DNA of 64,000 nt from Paucimonas lemoignei (GCA_900475325.1 LS483371.1:4650001-4714000); one strand, 5' to 3'; numbered from the stretch's first letter, positions 28,318 through 38,522 are shown. The notes: generated from the sequence alone by a model not told the origin. Numbers and translations: made by a program.

Positions 28318-30783
28318 ATGGCCTCGCCAGCCCGTTCAAGATGTGTACGCCGGTTAGGTGCTGTCGCCGCCACGGCGGGTTTGTTGAGCCTTGCCGGCTG
28401 CCAGATCAGCGGGGGTGATCCCGATACGTTGCTGCCCACCTCCGGCACGGTTGCCGTCAAGGGGCTGGCGCAGAACGTGTCGCTGCGACGCAATAATCTG
28501 GGCATGCCGCTGATTGAAAGCAGCACCTTTCACGACGCTCTGTTCACACTGGGTTACGTGCATGCCAGCGATCGCATCACGCAGATGCTGACCATGCGCC
28601 TGCTGGCTCAGGGGCGGCTATCGGAAATGGCGGGAGCCAATGCGCTGGATATCGACCGTTTGATGCGCTCGGCGAACCTCAAAAAAAGCGCCAGCGAGCT
28701 GTACAACGCTTCGTCGCCGCGCCTGCAACGCTTCTTTGAAGTCTATGCCCGGGGCGTCAACGCCTGGCTGTTCCGCTATCGCGACAAACTGCCTGCTGAC
28801 CTGGCCAGCTCCGGCTACCGCCCGGATTACTGGAAGCCGGAAGACTCGGCACTGATCTTCAGCCTGCTCAATTTCAGCCAATCGGTAAACCTGCAAGAAG
28901 AACTCTCATCGCTGGTGCTGGCCCAGAAAGTCGGCGTGGACAAACTGGCCTGGTTGATCCCGACGTATCCGGATGAAGAGCTGCCGTTCGCCGAAGCCGA
29001 GAAGCTCAAAGGCTTGAACCTGGGCGGGCAAGTGCCGGGCCTGGGCGAGCTGAATAAAGTCGCGCTGCAATTGACCGATCTGAACATGCTCGGCATCGCC
29101 GCCTCCAGCAACTGGGCCATCGCCCCGCAGCGCAGCCGCACAGGTAGAAGCTTGCTGGCCAGCGACCTGCAACTGCCTGCCGGGCTGAATTCAGCCTGGA
29201 GTTTCGTGCAGCTTCGCGCCCCGAAATATCAAGCCTCAGGCGCCACCATTGCGGGTCTGCCACTGGTGCTGAACGGGTTCAACGGCAAGCTGGCGTGGTC
29301 GATGTCTTCAGCGATGGGCGACAATCAGGACCTGTTTCTGGAAAAGCTCAAGCGCGAGAACAATCGCCTGATGTTCCTGGCTGACGGCAAATGGTTGCCT
29401 GCCGCTGCCCACGATGAAACCTTCATCGTCAAAGGCGGCCGCCCGATCCGCGAAACCGTTTTTGAAACCCGTCACGGGCCGTTGCTCAACAGCAACCTGG
29501 GCCCAGGCCCGCTGAGCAATGGGCTGGGGGTCGCGCTGCAAACGCCGAGCTTCAAAGATGACAAGAGCCTGGACGCGTTCTTTGACCTGTCCCGCGCGCC
29601 AAGTGTGGAAAAAGCCTTCGACGCCAGCCGCGAAATCCGCGCAATTACCTTGAACATGGTGTTTGCGGACGCTTCGAATATCGCCTGGCAAGTCACCGGC
29701 CGCTTCCCGAATCGTCGTGAAGGCCTGGGTTTGCTGCCATCGCCGGGCTGGGAAAGCCGTTACGACTGGGACGGTTTCGCCGACTCGATGCTGCACCCTT
29801 ACGATCAGGACCCGCAGCAAGGCTGGATCGGCACTGCAAACCAGCGCACCTTCCCCAAGGGTTACGGCATGCAGCTGTCCAACTCGTGGAAAACACCGGA
29901 GCGCGCCGAGCGCATTGCCGAGCTGGCCAACAGTGGCAAGCAGGACAGCCGCAGCGTGATCGCCATGCAGTACGACCAGTCCACGACGTTCGCCGCCAAG
30001 CTGCGCAAGATGTTTGAAGCGCCGGGCATGGTCAAACCGCTGAAGCAGGCCATCGATGCCCTGCCCGAAGCCGAACGCAACAAGGCCCGTGAAGCGTTCA
30101 CGCGGCTGATGGCGTTTGACGGCAAACTGGCTGCGACCTCGGCCGATGCCGCGCTGTACGAGCTGTTTTTGCAGGAAAGCGCCAAGCAGATCTTCCTCGA
30201 CGAGCTCGGCCCGCAAACGTCACCCGCGTGGAAAGCGCTGGTGCAGAACGCCAACCTGTCGTATTCGGCACAGGCCGATCATTTGCTGGGTCGCGAAGAC
30301 AGCCCGTACTGGGACGACGTCGCGACACCGCAGAAAGAAGACAAACCAGCGATTCTGGCCCACAGCCTGGCAGCCGCCATCACCGCCGGGGACAGCCAAC
30401 TGGGTGCTGATCACAAGGCTTGGCAGTGGGGCAAGCTGCATCGCGCCACCACCCAGGGCACCGAGTTTGCAGCCAATGACTTCAATCGCGGGCCTGCTGC
30501 GATTGGCGGCGACCACAGCACCTTGAACATCTCGTCGTCACCTTGGGGGCCGACCTTCGACAGCCCGGTACTGCCGAGCTTGCGCATGATCGTCGACTTC
30601 GGGCAAACCGAACCGATGCTGGGCGTGACCAACATCGGGCAGTCCGGCAACCCGGCCAGCCCTTATTACACCAACAGCATCGAGCCATGGCTGAAGGCCC
30701 AATACCAGTCGATCCCCCTGCAGCCGCAGAATTTCGAGCGTGGGTATGGCAGCAAACGGTTGACGCTGGTGCCCGGGAAATAA
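28318..30783 (+). CDS. quiP: Acyl-homoserine lactone acylase QuiP (Ntn-hydrolase)
   Basis: 821 residues. The N-terminal signal has a lipobox-like L-A-G-C at 26-29. The penicillin-acylase alpha region contains [11 protein letters not shown] and [11 protein letters not shown]. The autocatalytic cleavage site is A-A|S-S-N-W-A-I with Ser263 as new N-terminal nucleophile of the beta subunit; G-F-N-G-K-L-A-W-S follows. The pattern matches P. aeruginosa QuiP, and the gene follows a GST gene as there. It would cleave the amide of long-chain AHL signals in the periplasm; substrate range is inferred. AGGAG precedes the ATG. Confidence 0.92.
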   Translation: MASPARSRCVRRLGAVAATAGLLSLAGCQISGGDPDTLLPTSGTVAVKGLAQNVSLRRNNLGMPLIESSTFHDALFTLGYVHASDRITQMLTMRLLAQGRLSEMAGANALDIDRLMRSANLKKSASELYNASSPRLQRFFEVYARGVNAWLFRYRDKLPADLASSGYRPDYWKPEDSALIFSLLNFSQSVNLQEELSSLVLAQKVGVDKLAWLIPTYPDEELPFAEAEKLKGLNLGGQVPGLGELNKVALQLTDLNMLGIAASSNWAIAPQRSRTGRSLLASDLQLPAGLNSAWSFVQLRAPKYQASGATIAGLPLVLNGFNGKLAWSMSSAMGDNQDLFLEKLKRENNRLMFLADGKWLPAAAHDETFIVKGGRPIRETVFETRHGPLLNSNLGPGPLSNGLGVALQTPSFKDDKSLDAFFDLSRAPSVEKAFDASREIRAITLNMVFADASNIAWQVTGRFPNRREGLGLLPSPGWESRYDWDGFADSMLHPYDQDPQQGWIGTANQRTFPKGYGMQLSNSWKTPERAERIAELANSGKQDSRSVIAMQYDQSTTFAAKLRKMFEAPGMVKPLKQAIDALPEAERNKAREAFTRLMAFDGKLAATSADAALYELFLQESAKQIFLDELGPQTSPAWKALVQNANLSYSAQADHLLGREDSPYWDDVATPQKEDKPAILAHSLAAAITAGDSQLGADHKAWQWGKLHRATTQGTEFAANDFNRGPAAIGGDHSTLNISSSPWGPTFDSPVLPSLRMIVDFGQTEPMLGVTNIGQSGNPASPYYTNSIEPWLKAQYQSIPLQPQNFERGYGSKRLTLVPGK

Positions 30784-30813
30784 CCCGCAATCAAGACCAC
30801 CGCAAATCCCCCT

Positions 30814-31079
30814 GTGGGAGCGAATTCATTCGCGAAAGCGGCAGTACAGACGATAGAAATGCGTCGAATGTTCCGGCCTCTTCGCGAATGAATTCGCTCC
30901 CACAAATGTGTGGCGGGCATCTGGTTCAATACCCCGCGCCCTCAAGGGGCTGATGAAAACGCGCAAATCAAGGCCGACACCAATCCCCCGTGGGAGCGAA
31001 TTCATTCGCGAAAGCGGCAGTCCAGACGCTAGAAATGCGTCGAATGCACCGGCTTCTTCGCGAATGAGTTCGCTCCCAC
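30814..31079. repeat. Pair of tandem class A REPINs
   Basis: REPINs at 30814-30903 and 30990-31079, same orientation, 176-bp period. Their spacers (GCGGCAGTMCAGACG, TAGAAATGCGTCGAATG) are nearly identical, so this is a local duplication. They fill most of the 400-bp gap between quiP and the exonuclease gene. Confidence 0.92.
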
Positions 31080-31184
31080 AGGGGTTGGCGATGTGATCTA
31101 CGGGATCCGCTCCCCCCCTAACTTCTTCGAACTTCCTCCCCCGCCCCGCCTCATAAATAACAAGCCCCTCCAGTTGGTCATTCC

Positions 31185-32240
31185 ATGGATCTTGTTATCG
31201 CGCGTCCCGAAGGTTTGTATTGCCCGCCCGGGGATTTTTATATTGATCCGTGGCGACCAGTTGAACGCTCGGTCATCACCCACGGCCACGGTGATCATGC
31301 GCGCACGGGCAACGAACACTATCTGGCCGCCGCACCGGGTGAAGGCATCCTTCGCTCACGACTCGGCCAGGACATTAATCTGCAAACCCTGGAGTACGGT
31401 GAAACCCTGCTGCACCACGGGGTGAAACTGAGCTTGCACCCGGCAGGCCACGTATTGGGCTCAGCGCAGGTGCGGCTGGAATACAAGGGTGAAGTCTGGG
31501 TCGCGTCCGGCGACTACAAAGTCGAACCGGATGGCACCTGTGCGCCCTTCGAACCAGTGCGTTGCCATACCTTCATTACCGAATCGACCTTCGGCTTACC
31601 GATCTATCGCTGGCAGCCACAATCGGAAATCTTCGCCGGGATCAACGATTGGTGGCGCGCCAACGCGGCCATTGGCAAAGCCAGCGTGTTGTTCGCTTAT
31701 TCGTTCGGCAAGGCCCAAAGGATCCTGCATGGTATTGACCCGCAGATCGGGCCAATCCTGGTTCACGGCGCAGTGGAGCCACTGAACCGCGTGTACCGTG
31801 AAGCCGGGGTGCGCATCCCTGAAACCCAGTATGCCGGGGATTTCAAAAAGACCGACCCCGCTCTTCGCCAGGCCCTGATTCTTGCTCCGCCCTCAGCGGG
31901 TGGCAGCACCTGGATGAAACGCTTCGGTGAGTTCAGCGACGCCTTCGCCAGTGGCTGGATGATGTTGCGCGGGACCCGCAGGCGGCGCGGTGTGGACCGT
32001 GGCTTCGTGCTGTCCGATCACGCCGACTGGCCCGGCCTGCTCTGGGCCATCGAGCAAACCGGCGCTGAAAGGGTCATGGTGACCCACGGCTCGGTTGGGG
32101 TACTGGTGCGTTATCTGCGTGAGCAAGGCCTGGACGCTCAAGGTTTCGTCACTGAATACGGCGATGAGGACGACGCCTCAACCGCAGATGCGCCAGCCGC
32201 TGAGGCCAAAATCGACAACACCAGCGAGGCCCCGGCATGA
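31185..32240 (+). CDS. Ligase-associated DNA exonuclease (Lhr-Exo, metallo-beta-lactamase fold)
   Basis: 351 residues. The metal site is H-G-H-G-D-H at 33-38, then H-x-x-G-H-V-L-G-S-A and V-L-S-D-H-A-D-W near the C-terminus. This is the beta-CASP/RNase-J-like arrangement of the ligase-associated exonuclease family. It is a Mn-dependent DNA nuclease in the bacterial Lhr repair cluster. The acidic C-terminal tail (about 30 residues) is variable. Its stop overlaps the ligase ATG by four bases, so the two are made together. Confidence 0.92.
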   Translation: MDLVIARPEGLYCPPGDFYIDPWRPVERSVITHGHGDHARTGNEHYLAAAPGEGILRSRLGQDINLQTLEYGETLLHHGVKLSLHPAGHVLGSAQVRLEYKGEVWVASGDYKVEPDGTCAPFEPVRCHTFITESTFGLPIYRWQPQSEIFAGINDWWRANAAIGKASVLFAYSFGKAQRILHGIDPQIGPILVHGAVEPLNRVYREAGVRIPETQYAGDFKKTDPALRQALILAPPSAGGSTWMKRFGEFSDAFASGWMMLRGTRRRRGVDRGFVLSDHADWPGLLWAIEQTGAERVMVTHGSVGVLVRYLREQGLDAQGFVTEYGDEDDASTADAPAAEAKIDNTSEAPA

Positions 32241-33943
32241 GAGCCTTTGCCGAACTGTATTCCCGACTGGACGCCACGACCTCCAGCAATGCCAAGCTCA
32301 GCGCCATGCGTGACTACTTCGCCAGCGTCCCGCCAGAGGATGCCGCCTGGGCCGTGTACTTTCTCGCGGGGGGTCGGCCGAGGCAGTTAGTTCCCACCAA
32401 GCTGCTGCGCGAGCAGGCCATGATGCTGGGCAAACTGCCAGAATGGCTGTTCGAAGAGAGCTATCAAGCTGTGGGCGACCTGGCTGAAACCCTGTCCTTA
32501 CTGTTGCCCGAAGCGGTGCACAGTTCCGATCAGGGCCTGGCGATCTGGATGGAAGAGAAGCTGCTGCCCCTGCGCGGCTTGCCGCCTCAGGAGCTGGCCG
32601 AACGGTTACCGACGTTCTGGTCCCAGCTGGACCGGATCAGCCTGATGGTCTGCATCAAGTTGATCACGGGCAGTTTCCGGGTCGGTGTGTCCAAATTGCT
32701 GGTCACCCGCGCCCTCGCCGCGCTGGCTGATATCGACAGCAAGCGCGTGGCCCAGCGCCTGGTGGGCTACACCGACCTGTCCAATCGGCCCAGCGCCGAA
32801 GGTTTTCAGAAGCTGATCGCCGCAGAATCGGAAGATGAGCACGCCCAACGCGGCGGCCAGCCTTACCCGTTTTTTCTGGCTCACGCCCTGCAACAGCCGG
32901 TGGATCAATTCGAAACCTTGCTTGGGCCTGTGGATAACTGGCAGGTCGAATGGAAGTGGGACGGCATTCGCGCCCAACTGGTCAAACGTGACGGCCGCGT
33001 GTGGATCTGGTCCAGAGGCGAAGAGCTGGTCACCGACCGCTTTCCCGAGTTGCTAACCCTGGTGCAGAACCTGCCGGACGGCACGGTGATCGATGGCGAA
33101 ATCGTGGTCTGGAAGGCACCCGAGTCGGCGGCTGGACAAGCCGACACATTCGAGCTGGAAAACCAGAACACCGAACCTGCCGCACCCTCGGTCCAGCCCT
33201 TCGCCCTGCTGCAACAGCGCATTGGCCGTAAGACGCTGGGCAAGAAAATCCTCGAAGACGTGCCCGTGGTCATGCTGGCCTATGACCTGCTGGAATGGCA
33301 GGGCCACGACTGGCGCAGCCGCCCGCAGCAGGAACGGCGCGCGCAACTGGACACGCTGATCCAAGCGTCGCAAAGCCCGGTGCTGCTGAAGTCCCCGGTG
33401 ATCAACGCGAAAGACTGGCTGGACCTGAGCCAGCAACGCGAAGCGTCCCGCAGTCTGGGTGTGGAAGGCATGATGCTCAAGGCCAAGGATGCGCTCTATG
33501 GCGTCGGCCGCACCAAAGACATGGGCGTCTGGTGGAAGTGGAAGGTCGACCCGTTCAGCGTCGACGCCGTGCTGATTTATGCGCAGCGCGGGCATGGGCG
33601 GCGCGCCAGTCTCTACAGCGATTACACCTTCGCTGTCTGGGACGGCCCGCCGGAATCCAGCCAACGCACGCTGGTGCCCTTCGCCAAGGCCTACTCCGGC
33701 CTGACCGACGAGGAAATGCGCAAGGTCGACGCTATCGTGCGCAAGACCACCGTCGAAAAATTCGGCCCGGTCAGCAGCGTTACGCCGACCCTGGTTTTCG
33801 AACTCGGCTTTGAAGGCATCGCCTTGTCAAAGCGCCACAAGAGCGGCATCGCCGTGCGCTTTCCACGCATGCTGCGCTGGCGACAGGACAAACCTGTAAC
33901 AGAAGCCGATAGCCTGTCGACGCTACAGGATCTGTTGGGGTAG
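32237..33943 (+). CDS. ATP-dependent DNA ligase (Lhr-associated)
   Basis: 568 residues. An N-terminal DNA-binding domain is followed by nucleotidyltransferase motif I E-W-K-W-D-G-I-R with Lys240 as the adenylation site, motif IV/V blocks (E-G-M-M-L-K-A-K-D) and a C-terminal OB-fold with W-W-K-W-K-V-D-P. Length and domain order fit the ATP-dependent ligases encoded with Lhr helicases in pseudomonads and mycobacteria, distinct from the essential NAD-dependent LigA. Predicted to seal nicks in a repair pathway with the upstream exonuclease. Confidence 0.93.
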   Translation: MRAFAELYSRLDATTSSNAKLSAMRDYFASVPPEDAAWAVYFLAGGRPRQLVPTKLLREQAMMLGKLPEWLFEESYQAVGDLAETLSLLLPEAVHSSDQGLAIWMEEKLLPLRGLPPQELAERLPTFWSQLDRISLMVCIKLITGSFRVGVSKLLVTRALAALADIDSKRVAQRLVGYTDLSNRPSAEGFQKLIAAESEDEHAQRGGQPYPFFLAHALQQPVDQFETLLGPVDNWQVEWKWDGIRAQLVKRDGRVWIWSRGEELVTDRFPELLTLVQNLPDGTVIDGEIVVWKAPESAAGQADTFELENQNTEPAAPSVQPFALLQQRIGRKTLGKKILEDVPVVMLAYDLLEWQGHDWRSRPQQERRAQLDTLIQASQSPVLLKSPVINAKDWLDLSQQREASRSLGVEGMMLKAKDALYGVGRTKDMGVWWKWKVDPFSVDAVLIYAQRGHGRRASLYSDYTFAVWDGPPESSQRTLVPFAKAYSGLTDEEMRKVDAIVRKTTVEKFGPVSSVTPTLVFELGFEGIALSKRHKSGIAVRFPRMLRWRQDKPVTEADSLSTLQDLLG

Positions 33944-34015
33944 CATGCCGCCCCTTTTTGGGTCAGATGATTATCGGCGCACCTCGTTGGGGCGTCGACG
34001 TGTCGCAGTGATCAC

Positions 34016-34105
34016 GTGGGACCGGCTTTAGCCGGGAATAGGCCGGGGCAGCCGCTAATGATGGATTGTCAGAAACTCCGCTTTCCCGGCTAAAGCCGGT
34101 CCCAC
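34016..34105. repeat. REPIN, class B
   Basis: GTGGGACCGGCTTTAGCCGG arm and inverted partner, between the ligase gene and the amino-acid ABC operon. The remaining 200 bp upstream of 34314 is AT-richer and should hold the operon promoter, which I could not define. Confidence 0.9.
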
Positions 34106-34313
34106 GTCGTACTTCAGCTGGCGGGCACCGTAAAATTTCCCACCGTGCAAATTTGATGGCACTCCGCTGGCAGTCAGTATTGCGACAACTCCGTACATTT
34201 AAAACGCACGTTCGTATCTTTGGTTCGGAACTTGCTATCTTCTGTGGTCTGGCACCCGCCGGTAGCAAGCCTCGCGTGTTCCCAACGCTCAATTTGGTTT
34301 TAAGGACTGAACG

Positions 34314-35096
34314 ATGAAAAAAGCATGGCTGACCCTCTCTGCATTGGCTGTTTGTCTGGCCGCAGGCAATGCAATGGCCAAGGAATACAAGGAACTGCGC
34401 TTTGGCGTCGATCCTTCTTATGCACCTTTCGAATCAAAAGCCGCTGACGGCAGCCTGGTAGGCTTCGACATCGACCTGGGCAACGCTATCTGCGCCGAGC
34501 TGAAAGTTAAATGCAAATGGGTCGAAAGCGACTTCGACGGCATGATTCCGGGCCTCAAAGCCCGCAAATTCGACGGCGTGATCTCGTCGATGACCGTGAC
34601 GCCAGCCCGCGAGAAGGTCATCGACTTCTCCAACGAGCTGTTCTCCGGCCCGACTTCGCTGGTGTACAAAAAGGGTGCAGGCCTCACCGCTGACCCGGCC
34701 AGCCTGAAAGGCAAGACCGTGGGCTACGAGCAAGGCACCATCCAGGAAGCCTACGCCAAGGCCGTTCTGGACAAGGCTGGCGTTAAAACCCAGGCCTACG
34801 CCAACCAGGACCAGGTTTACGCTGACCTGATTTCCGGTCGTCTGGATGCTTCCATTCAGGACATGCTGCAAGCCGAACTGGGCTTCCTGAAGTCGCCACA
34901 GGGCGCTGGCTACGAAGTCAGCGAGCCAGTAGACAGCGAGTTGTTACCTTCCAAAACCGCTATCGGTATCGCAAAAGGTAACAAAGAGCTCAAGGCACTG
35001 TTGGATAAAGGTATCAAAGCGTTACACGACGACGGCAAATATGCCGAGATCCAGAAGAAGCACTTCGGCGATCTGAATCTGTATAGCGGTAAATAA
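34314..35096 (+). CDS. aotJ: Basic amino acid ABC transporter, periplasmic binding protein
   Basis: 260 residues. A cleavable signal (MKKAWLTLSALAVCLAAGNA, cut near AMA-K) precedes an ArgT/HisJ/AotJ-type domain: L-R-F-G-V-D-P-S-Y-A-P-F-E-S-K, G-F-D-I-D-L-G-N-A-I-C and F-D-G-V-I-S-S-M-T-V-T-P-x-R. It binds Arg, ornithine, Lys or His in the periplasm. First of a five-gene operon with AotO-like protein in fourth place, the layout of aotJQMOP; which amino acid it prefers is inferred from family only. A hairpin follows the stop. Confidence 0.85.
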   Translation: MKKAWLTLSALAVCLAAGNAMAKEYKELRFGVDPSYAPFESKAADGSLVGFDIDLGNAICAELKVKCKWVESDFDGMIPGLKARKFDGVISSMTVTPAREKVIDFSNELFSGPTSLVYKKGAGLTADPASLKGKTVGYEQGTIQEAYAKAVLDKAGVKTQAYANQDQVYADLISGRLDASIQDMLQAELGFLKSPQGAGYEVSEPVDSELLPSKTAIGIAKGNKELKALLDKGIKALHDDGKYAEIQKKHFGDLNLYSGK

Positions 35097-35103
35097 CACC
35101 CCG

Positions 35104-35157
35104 ACGCCCATGGATTTCGGCGATGATCTCGCGCCGATTTCCATGGGCGTTTTGTTT
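35104..35157 (+). terminator. Hairpin/attenuator between binding-protein and permease genes
   Basis: ACGCCCATGGA and TCCATGGGCGT pair across a loop that contains a second pairing (TCGGCG with CGCCGA), followed by TTTTGTTTTAT. It should lower expression of the membrane genes relative to the binding protein. Confidence 0.85.
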
Positions 35158-35181
35158 TATTGACCGTCAAAGGCTTTACCC

Positions 35182-35910
35182 ATGTTCGAAACAACGCTGC
35201 AAACCCTGGGACTTGCCAGCTTCAGCCTCAAAGGCTTCGGCCCGCTGCTGCTCGAAGGCACCTGGATGACCATCAAATTATCGCTGCTGTCGCTGCTGCT
35301 GAGCATTGTGCTCGGCCTGATCGGCGCGGGGGCAAAACTGTCGAGCGCCGCCGTCTTGCGTGTGCCGGCGCAGCTGTACACCACGCTGATCCGGGGCGTT
35401 CCGGATCTGGTGTTGATGCTGCTGATTTTCTACAGCCTGCAAACCTGGCTGAGCCAACTGACCGATGCCATGGGCTGGGATTACATCGAAATCGATGCCT
35501 TCAGCGCAGGCGTGGTTACGTTGGGCTTCATTTATGGCGCGTACTTCACCGAGACCTTCCGCGGCGCGATCCTGTCTGTGCCCCGTGGCCAGGTTGAAGC
35601 CGCCACCGCGTATGGCCTCAGCCGCGGCCAGCGTTTTCGCTTTGTGGTGTTCCCGCAAATGATGCGCTACGCCCTACCCGGCATCGGCAATAACTGGCAA
35701 GTGCTGCTCAAGGCCACTGCGCTGGTCTCAATCATTGGCCTGGCCGACCTGGTCAAAGCCGCGCAAGACGCAGGCAAGAGCACTTACCAACTGTTTTATT
35801 TCCTGGTGCTGGCGGCGTTGATTTATCTGCTGATCACCAGTGCCTCAAACGTTGCCCTGCGTTGGGCTGAACGGCGATATGCCGCAGGCAGCCGGGAGGC
35901 ACAGCGATGA
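35182..35910 (+). CDS. aotQ: Basic amino acid ABC transporter permease (HisQ/AotQ)
   Basis: 242 residues, five membrane segments. It has the polar amino-acid permease EAA-type loop G-Q-V-E-A-A-T-A-Y-G-L-S and L-I-R-G-V-P-D-L-V-L-M-L. It overlaps aotM by four bases (ATGA). Confidence 0.88.
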   Translation: MFETTLQTLGLASFSLKGFGPLLLEGTWMTIKLSLLSLLLSIVLGLIGAGAKLSSAAVLRVPAQLYTTLIRGVPDLVLMLLIFYSLQTWLSQLTDAMGWDYIEIDAFSAGVVTLGFIYGAYFTETFRGAILSVPRGQVEAATAYGLSRGQRFRFVVFPQMMRYALPGIGNNWQVLLKATALVSIIGLADLVKAAQDAGKSTYQLFYFLVLAALIYLLITSASNVALRWAERRYAAGSREAQR

Positions 35911-36617
35911 TCGAACTGCTGCAGGAATACTGGCGCCCCTTCCTTTATAGCGACGGCGTGCACATCACCGGCCTGGCAATGACCATGTGGCTGCTCAGCG
36001 CCTCGATTGCCATTGGCTTTCTGGTCTCGATCCCGCTGTCTATCGCCCGCGTATCGCGCAAATTCTGGGTCCGCTGGCCGGTGCAGTTCTACACCTACCT
36101 GTTTCGAGGCACGCCGCTCTACATTCAACTGCTGATCTGCTACACCGGTATCTACAGCCTGGAGGCGGTTCGCGCCCAGCCAGTGCTCGACTCGTTCTTT
36201 CGCGACGCAATGAACTGCACCATCCTGGCCTTCGCCCTGAACACCTGCGCCTACACCACGGAAATCTTCGCCGGGGCGATTCGCAGCATGAACCATGGCG
36301 AAGTCGAAGCGGCCAAGGCTTACGGGCTGACCGGCTGGAAGCTCTACGCCTACGTGATCATGCCTTCGGCACTGCGTCGCTCGTTGCCTTTCTATAGCAA
36401 CGAAGTGATCCTGATGCTGCACTCGACCACTGTGGCGTTTACGGCCACCGTTCCGGACATTCTCAAAGTCGCGCGGGATGCCAACTCGGCCACCTTCATG
36501 ACCTTCCAGTCGTTCGGCATCGCGGCGCTCATTTATCTGTGCATCACCTTTCTGCTGGTCGGCCTGTTCCGTCTGGCCGAACGCCGCTGGCTGGCCTTCC
36601 TCGGCCCGGCTCACTAG
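35907..36617 (+). CDS. aotM: Basic amino acid ABC transporter permease (HisM/AotM)
   Basis: 236 residues, HisM-like, with L-F-R-G-T-P-L-Y-I-Q-L-L and the E-V-E-A-A-K-A-Y-G-L-T loop. It pairs with AotQ in the inner membrane. Starts within the aotQ stop; nine bases separate it from the next gene. Confidence 0.88.
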   Translation: MIELLQEYWRPFLYSDGVHITGLAMTMWLLSASIAIGFLVSIPLSIARVSRKFWVRWPVQFYTYLFRGTPLYIQLLICYTGIYSLEAVRAQPVLDSFFRDAMNCTILAFALNTCAYTTEIFAGAIRSMNHGEVEAAKAYGLTGWKLYAYVIMPSALRRSLPFYSNEVILMLHSTTVAFTATVPDILKVARDANSATFMTFQSFGIAALIYLCITFLLVGLFRLAERRWLAFLGPAH

Positions 36618-36626
36618 GACCTGTCT

Positions 36627-37745
36627 ATGCGTCACGACACCCACGACTTGATCGCGCCGGTGCCCGGCACCGCGCGGCAGATCCATAGTTTTCACTACGG
36701 TCCACAAGACGGCGCCTGCAAGATTTACATCCAGGCCTCGCTGCACGCTGACGAGTTGCCCGGCATGCTGGTCGCCTGGTACCTCAAGCAACGTTTGAGC
36801 GAGCTGGAAAACGCCGGCCTGCTGCTGGGCGAAATCGTCGTGGTGCCGGTCGCCAACCCCATCGGCCTGGAACAGGTGCTGATGGACACGCCGCTGGGCC
36901 GTTACGAGCTGGAGAGCGGGCAGAACTTCAATCGCTGGTTTGTCGACCTCAGCACTCAGGTCGGTGACGCGGTTGAACATCAGCTCAACGACGACCCGCA
37001 GCACAACGTCCAGTTGATCCGCCGCGCGTTGCGCTCTGCCTTGGACGCGCAACCTGCCGCCACTCAGCTTCAATCACTGCGCCTGACCCTGCAACGACTG
37101 GCCTGTGACGCCGACATGGTGCTGGACCTGCATTGCGATTTCGAATCCGTCGAGCACCTGTACACCACCCCCGAGGCTTGGCCGCAGGTTGAGTTGCTGT
37201 CCCGTTACCTGGGCGCGCAGGCCAGCATGCTGGCGACCGATTCCGGCGGGCAGTCATTTGATGAATGCTTCACGCTGGTCTGGTGGCAACTGCAACAACG
37301 TTTCGGCGAGCAGTTTGCGATTCCCCTGGGCAGCTTTTCGGTGACCGTGGAACTGCGCGGGCAAGGTGACGTCTGCCATGCCCTGGCCAGCCGCGACTGC
37401 CAGGCACTGATCAACTACCTGATTGCCTATGGCGCCATTGCCGGCGAGGTGCCGACGGCGCCGCAGTTGCTTTACCCCGCGACACCACTGGCAGCAGTTG
37501 AACCCGTCACCACACCGGTCGGCGGCCTGCTGGTGTTCTGCACCCAACCCGGCGAATACGTCGAGGCCGGGCAACTGATCGCAGAAATCATTGACCCCAT
37601 CAGCGATGCCGTCATGCCCGTCCACGCCGCTCACGCAGGTTTGCTCTATGCACGCTCGTTGCGGCGCATGGCAACCGCTGGCATGGCCATCGCTCACGTC
37701 GCAGGCACCGAAGCCTATCGCAGCGGCTATCTACTTTCTCCTTAA
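36627..37745 (+). CDS. aotO: AotO-like M14-family zinc carboxypeptidase/deacylase (AstE/ASPA type)
   Basis: 372 residues. Zinc-site pattern H-A-D-E-L-P-G (H-x-x-E) near residue 38 and a later D-L-H-C-D, with N-P-x-G-L-E-Q between, as in succinylglutamate desuccinylase/aspartoacylase proteins. The C-terminal part resembles a lipoyl/biotin-carrier-like barrel (T-P-V-G-G-L-L-V-F). It lies inside an amino-acid importer operon, in the place of aotO. No enzyme activity is established for AotO; deacylation of an imported N-acyl amino acid is a plausible guess. Confidence 0.82.
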   Translation: MRHDTHDLIAPVPGTARQIHSFHYGPQDGACKIYIQASLHADELPGMLVAWYLKQRLSELENAGLLLGEIVVVPVANPIGLEQVLMDTPLGRYELESGQNFNRWFVDLSTQVGDAVEHQLNDDPQHNVQLIRRALRSALDAQPAATQLQSLRLTLQRLACDADMVLDLHCDFESVEHLYTTPEAWPQVELLSRYLGAQASMLATDSGGQSFDECFTLVWWQLQQRFGEQFAIPLGSFSVTVELRGQGDVCHALASRDCQALINYLIAYGAIAGEVPTAPQLLYPATPLAAVEPVTTPVGGLLVFCTQPGEYVEAGQLIAEIIDPISDAVMPVHAAHAGLLYARSLRRMATAGMAIAHVAGTEAYRSGYLLSP

Positions 37746-37757
37746 GGACTGCCTGTC

Positions 37758-38522
37758 ATGTACAAACTGACCATCGATGGCCTGCATAAAAGCTACGGCG
37801 ATAACAAAGTACTCAAGGGTGTTTCGCTCAAGGCCAGCAGCGGCGATGTGATCTGCCTGATCGGTGCCAGTGGCTCGGGCAAAAGCACCTTCTTGCGTTG
37901 CATCAACTTCCTTGAACAACCCGACGACGGCGCCATGAGCCTGGACGGCCAGCAAGTGCGCATGGTCAGCGACTCGGGCGGCATGCGCGTGGCCGACGCG
38001 GACGAGCTGCAAAGCATCCGCACCCGGCTGGCCATGGTGTTCCAGCATTTCAACCTGTGGGCGCACATGACCGTGCTGGAAAACATCACCATGGCCCCGC
38101 GCCGGGTGCTGGGTGTTTCCAAAGTCGAAGCCGAAGCCCGCGCGCGCAAATACCTGGACAAAGTCGGCCTGCCCGAGCGCGTCGCTGATCAATACCCGGC
38201 GTTCCTGTCCGGTGGTCAGCAGCAGCGTGTGGCGATTGCCCGCGCCCTGGCGATGGAGCCGGAAATCATGCTGTTCGACGAACCGACGTCGGCCCTCGAC
38301 CCTGAACTGGTAGGTGAAGTGTTGAAAGTGATCCAGGGCCTGGCTGAAGAAGGCCGGACCATGATCATGGTCACCCACGAAATGAGCTTCGCCCGCAAAG
38401 TCGCCAACCAGATCGTGTTCCTGCACCAAGGCCAGATCGAAGAAGCCGGGCACCCGGACGACGTGCTGGGCAACCCCAAGAGCGAGCGGTTGCAGCAGTT
38501 TTTGAGCGGGAATTTGAAGTAA
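37758..38522 (+). CDS. aotP: Basic amino acid ABC transporter ATPase (HisP/AotP)
   Basis: 254 residues. Walker A is GASGSGKS at about 36-43. The signature is [16 protein letters not shown], Walker B M-L-F-D-E-P-T-S-A-L-D-P-E, and the HisP-specific insertion before the Q-loop is R-T-R-L-A-M-V-F-Q-H-F-N-L-W. Last gene of the operon. In P. aeruginosa aotP is followed by argR; here a REPIN and then the Lhr helicase gene follow instead. Confidence 0.9.
   Translation: MYKLTIDGLHKSYGDNKVLKGVSLKASSGDVICLIGASGSGKSTFLRCINFLEQPDDGAMSLDGQQVRMVSDSGGMRVADADELQSIRTRLAMVFQHFNLWAHMTVLENITMAPRRVLGVSKVEAEARARKYLDKVGLPERVADQYPAFLSGGQQQRVAIARALAMEPEIMLFDEPTSALDPELVGEVLKVIQGLAEEGRTMIMVTHEMSFARKVANQIVFLHQGQIEEAGHPDDVLGNPKSERLQQFLSGNLK

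Noticed and set aside
35823..37073. 416-codon minus-strand frame
   Set aside because: Antisense to the amino-acid permease and M14 genes, low-complexity Q/R-rich shadow.
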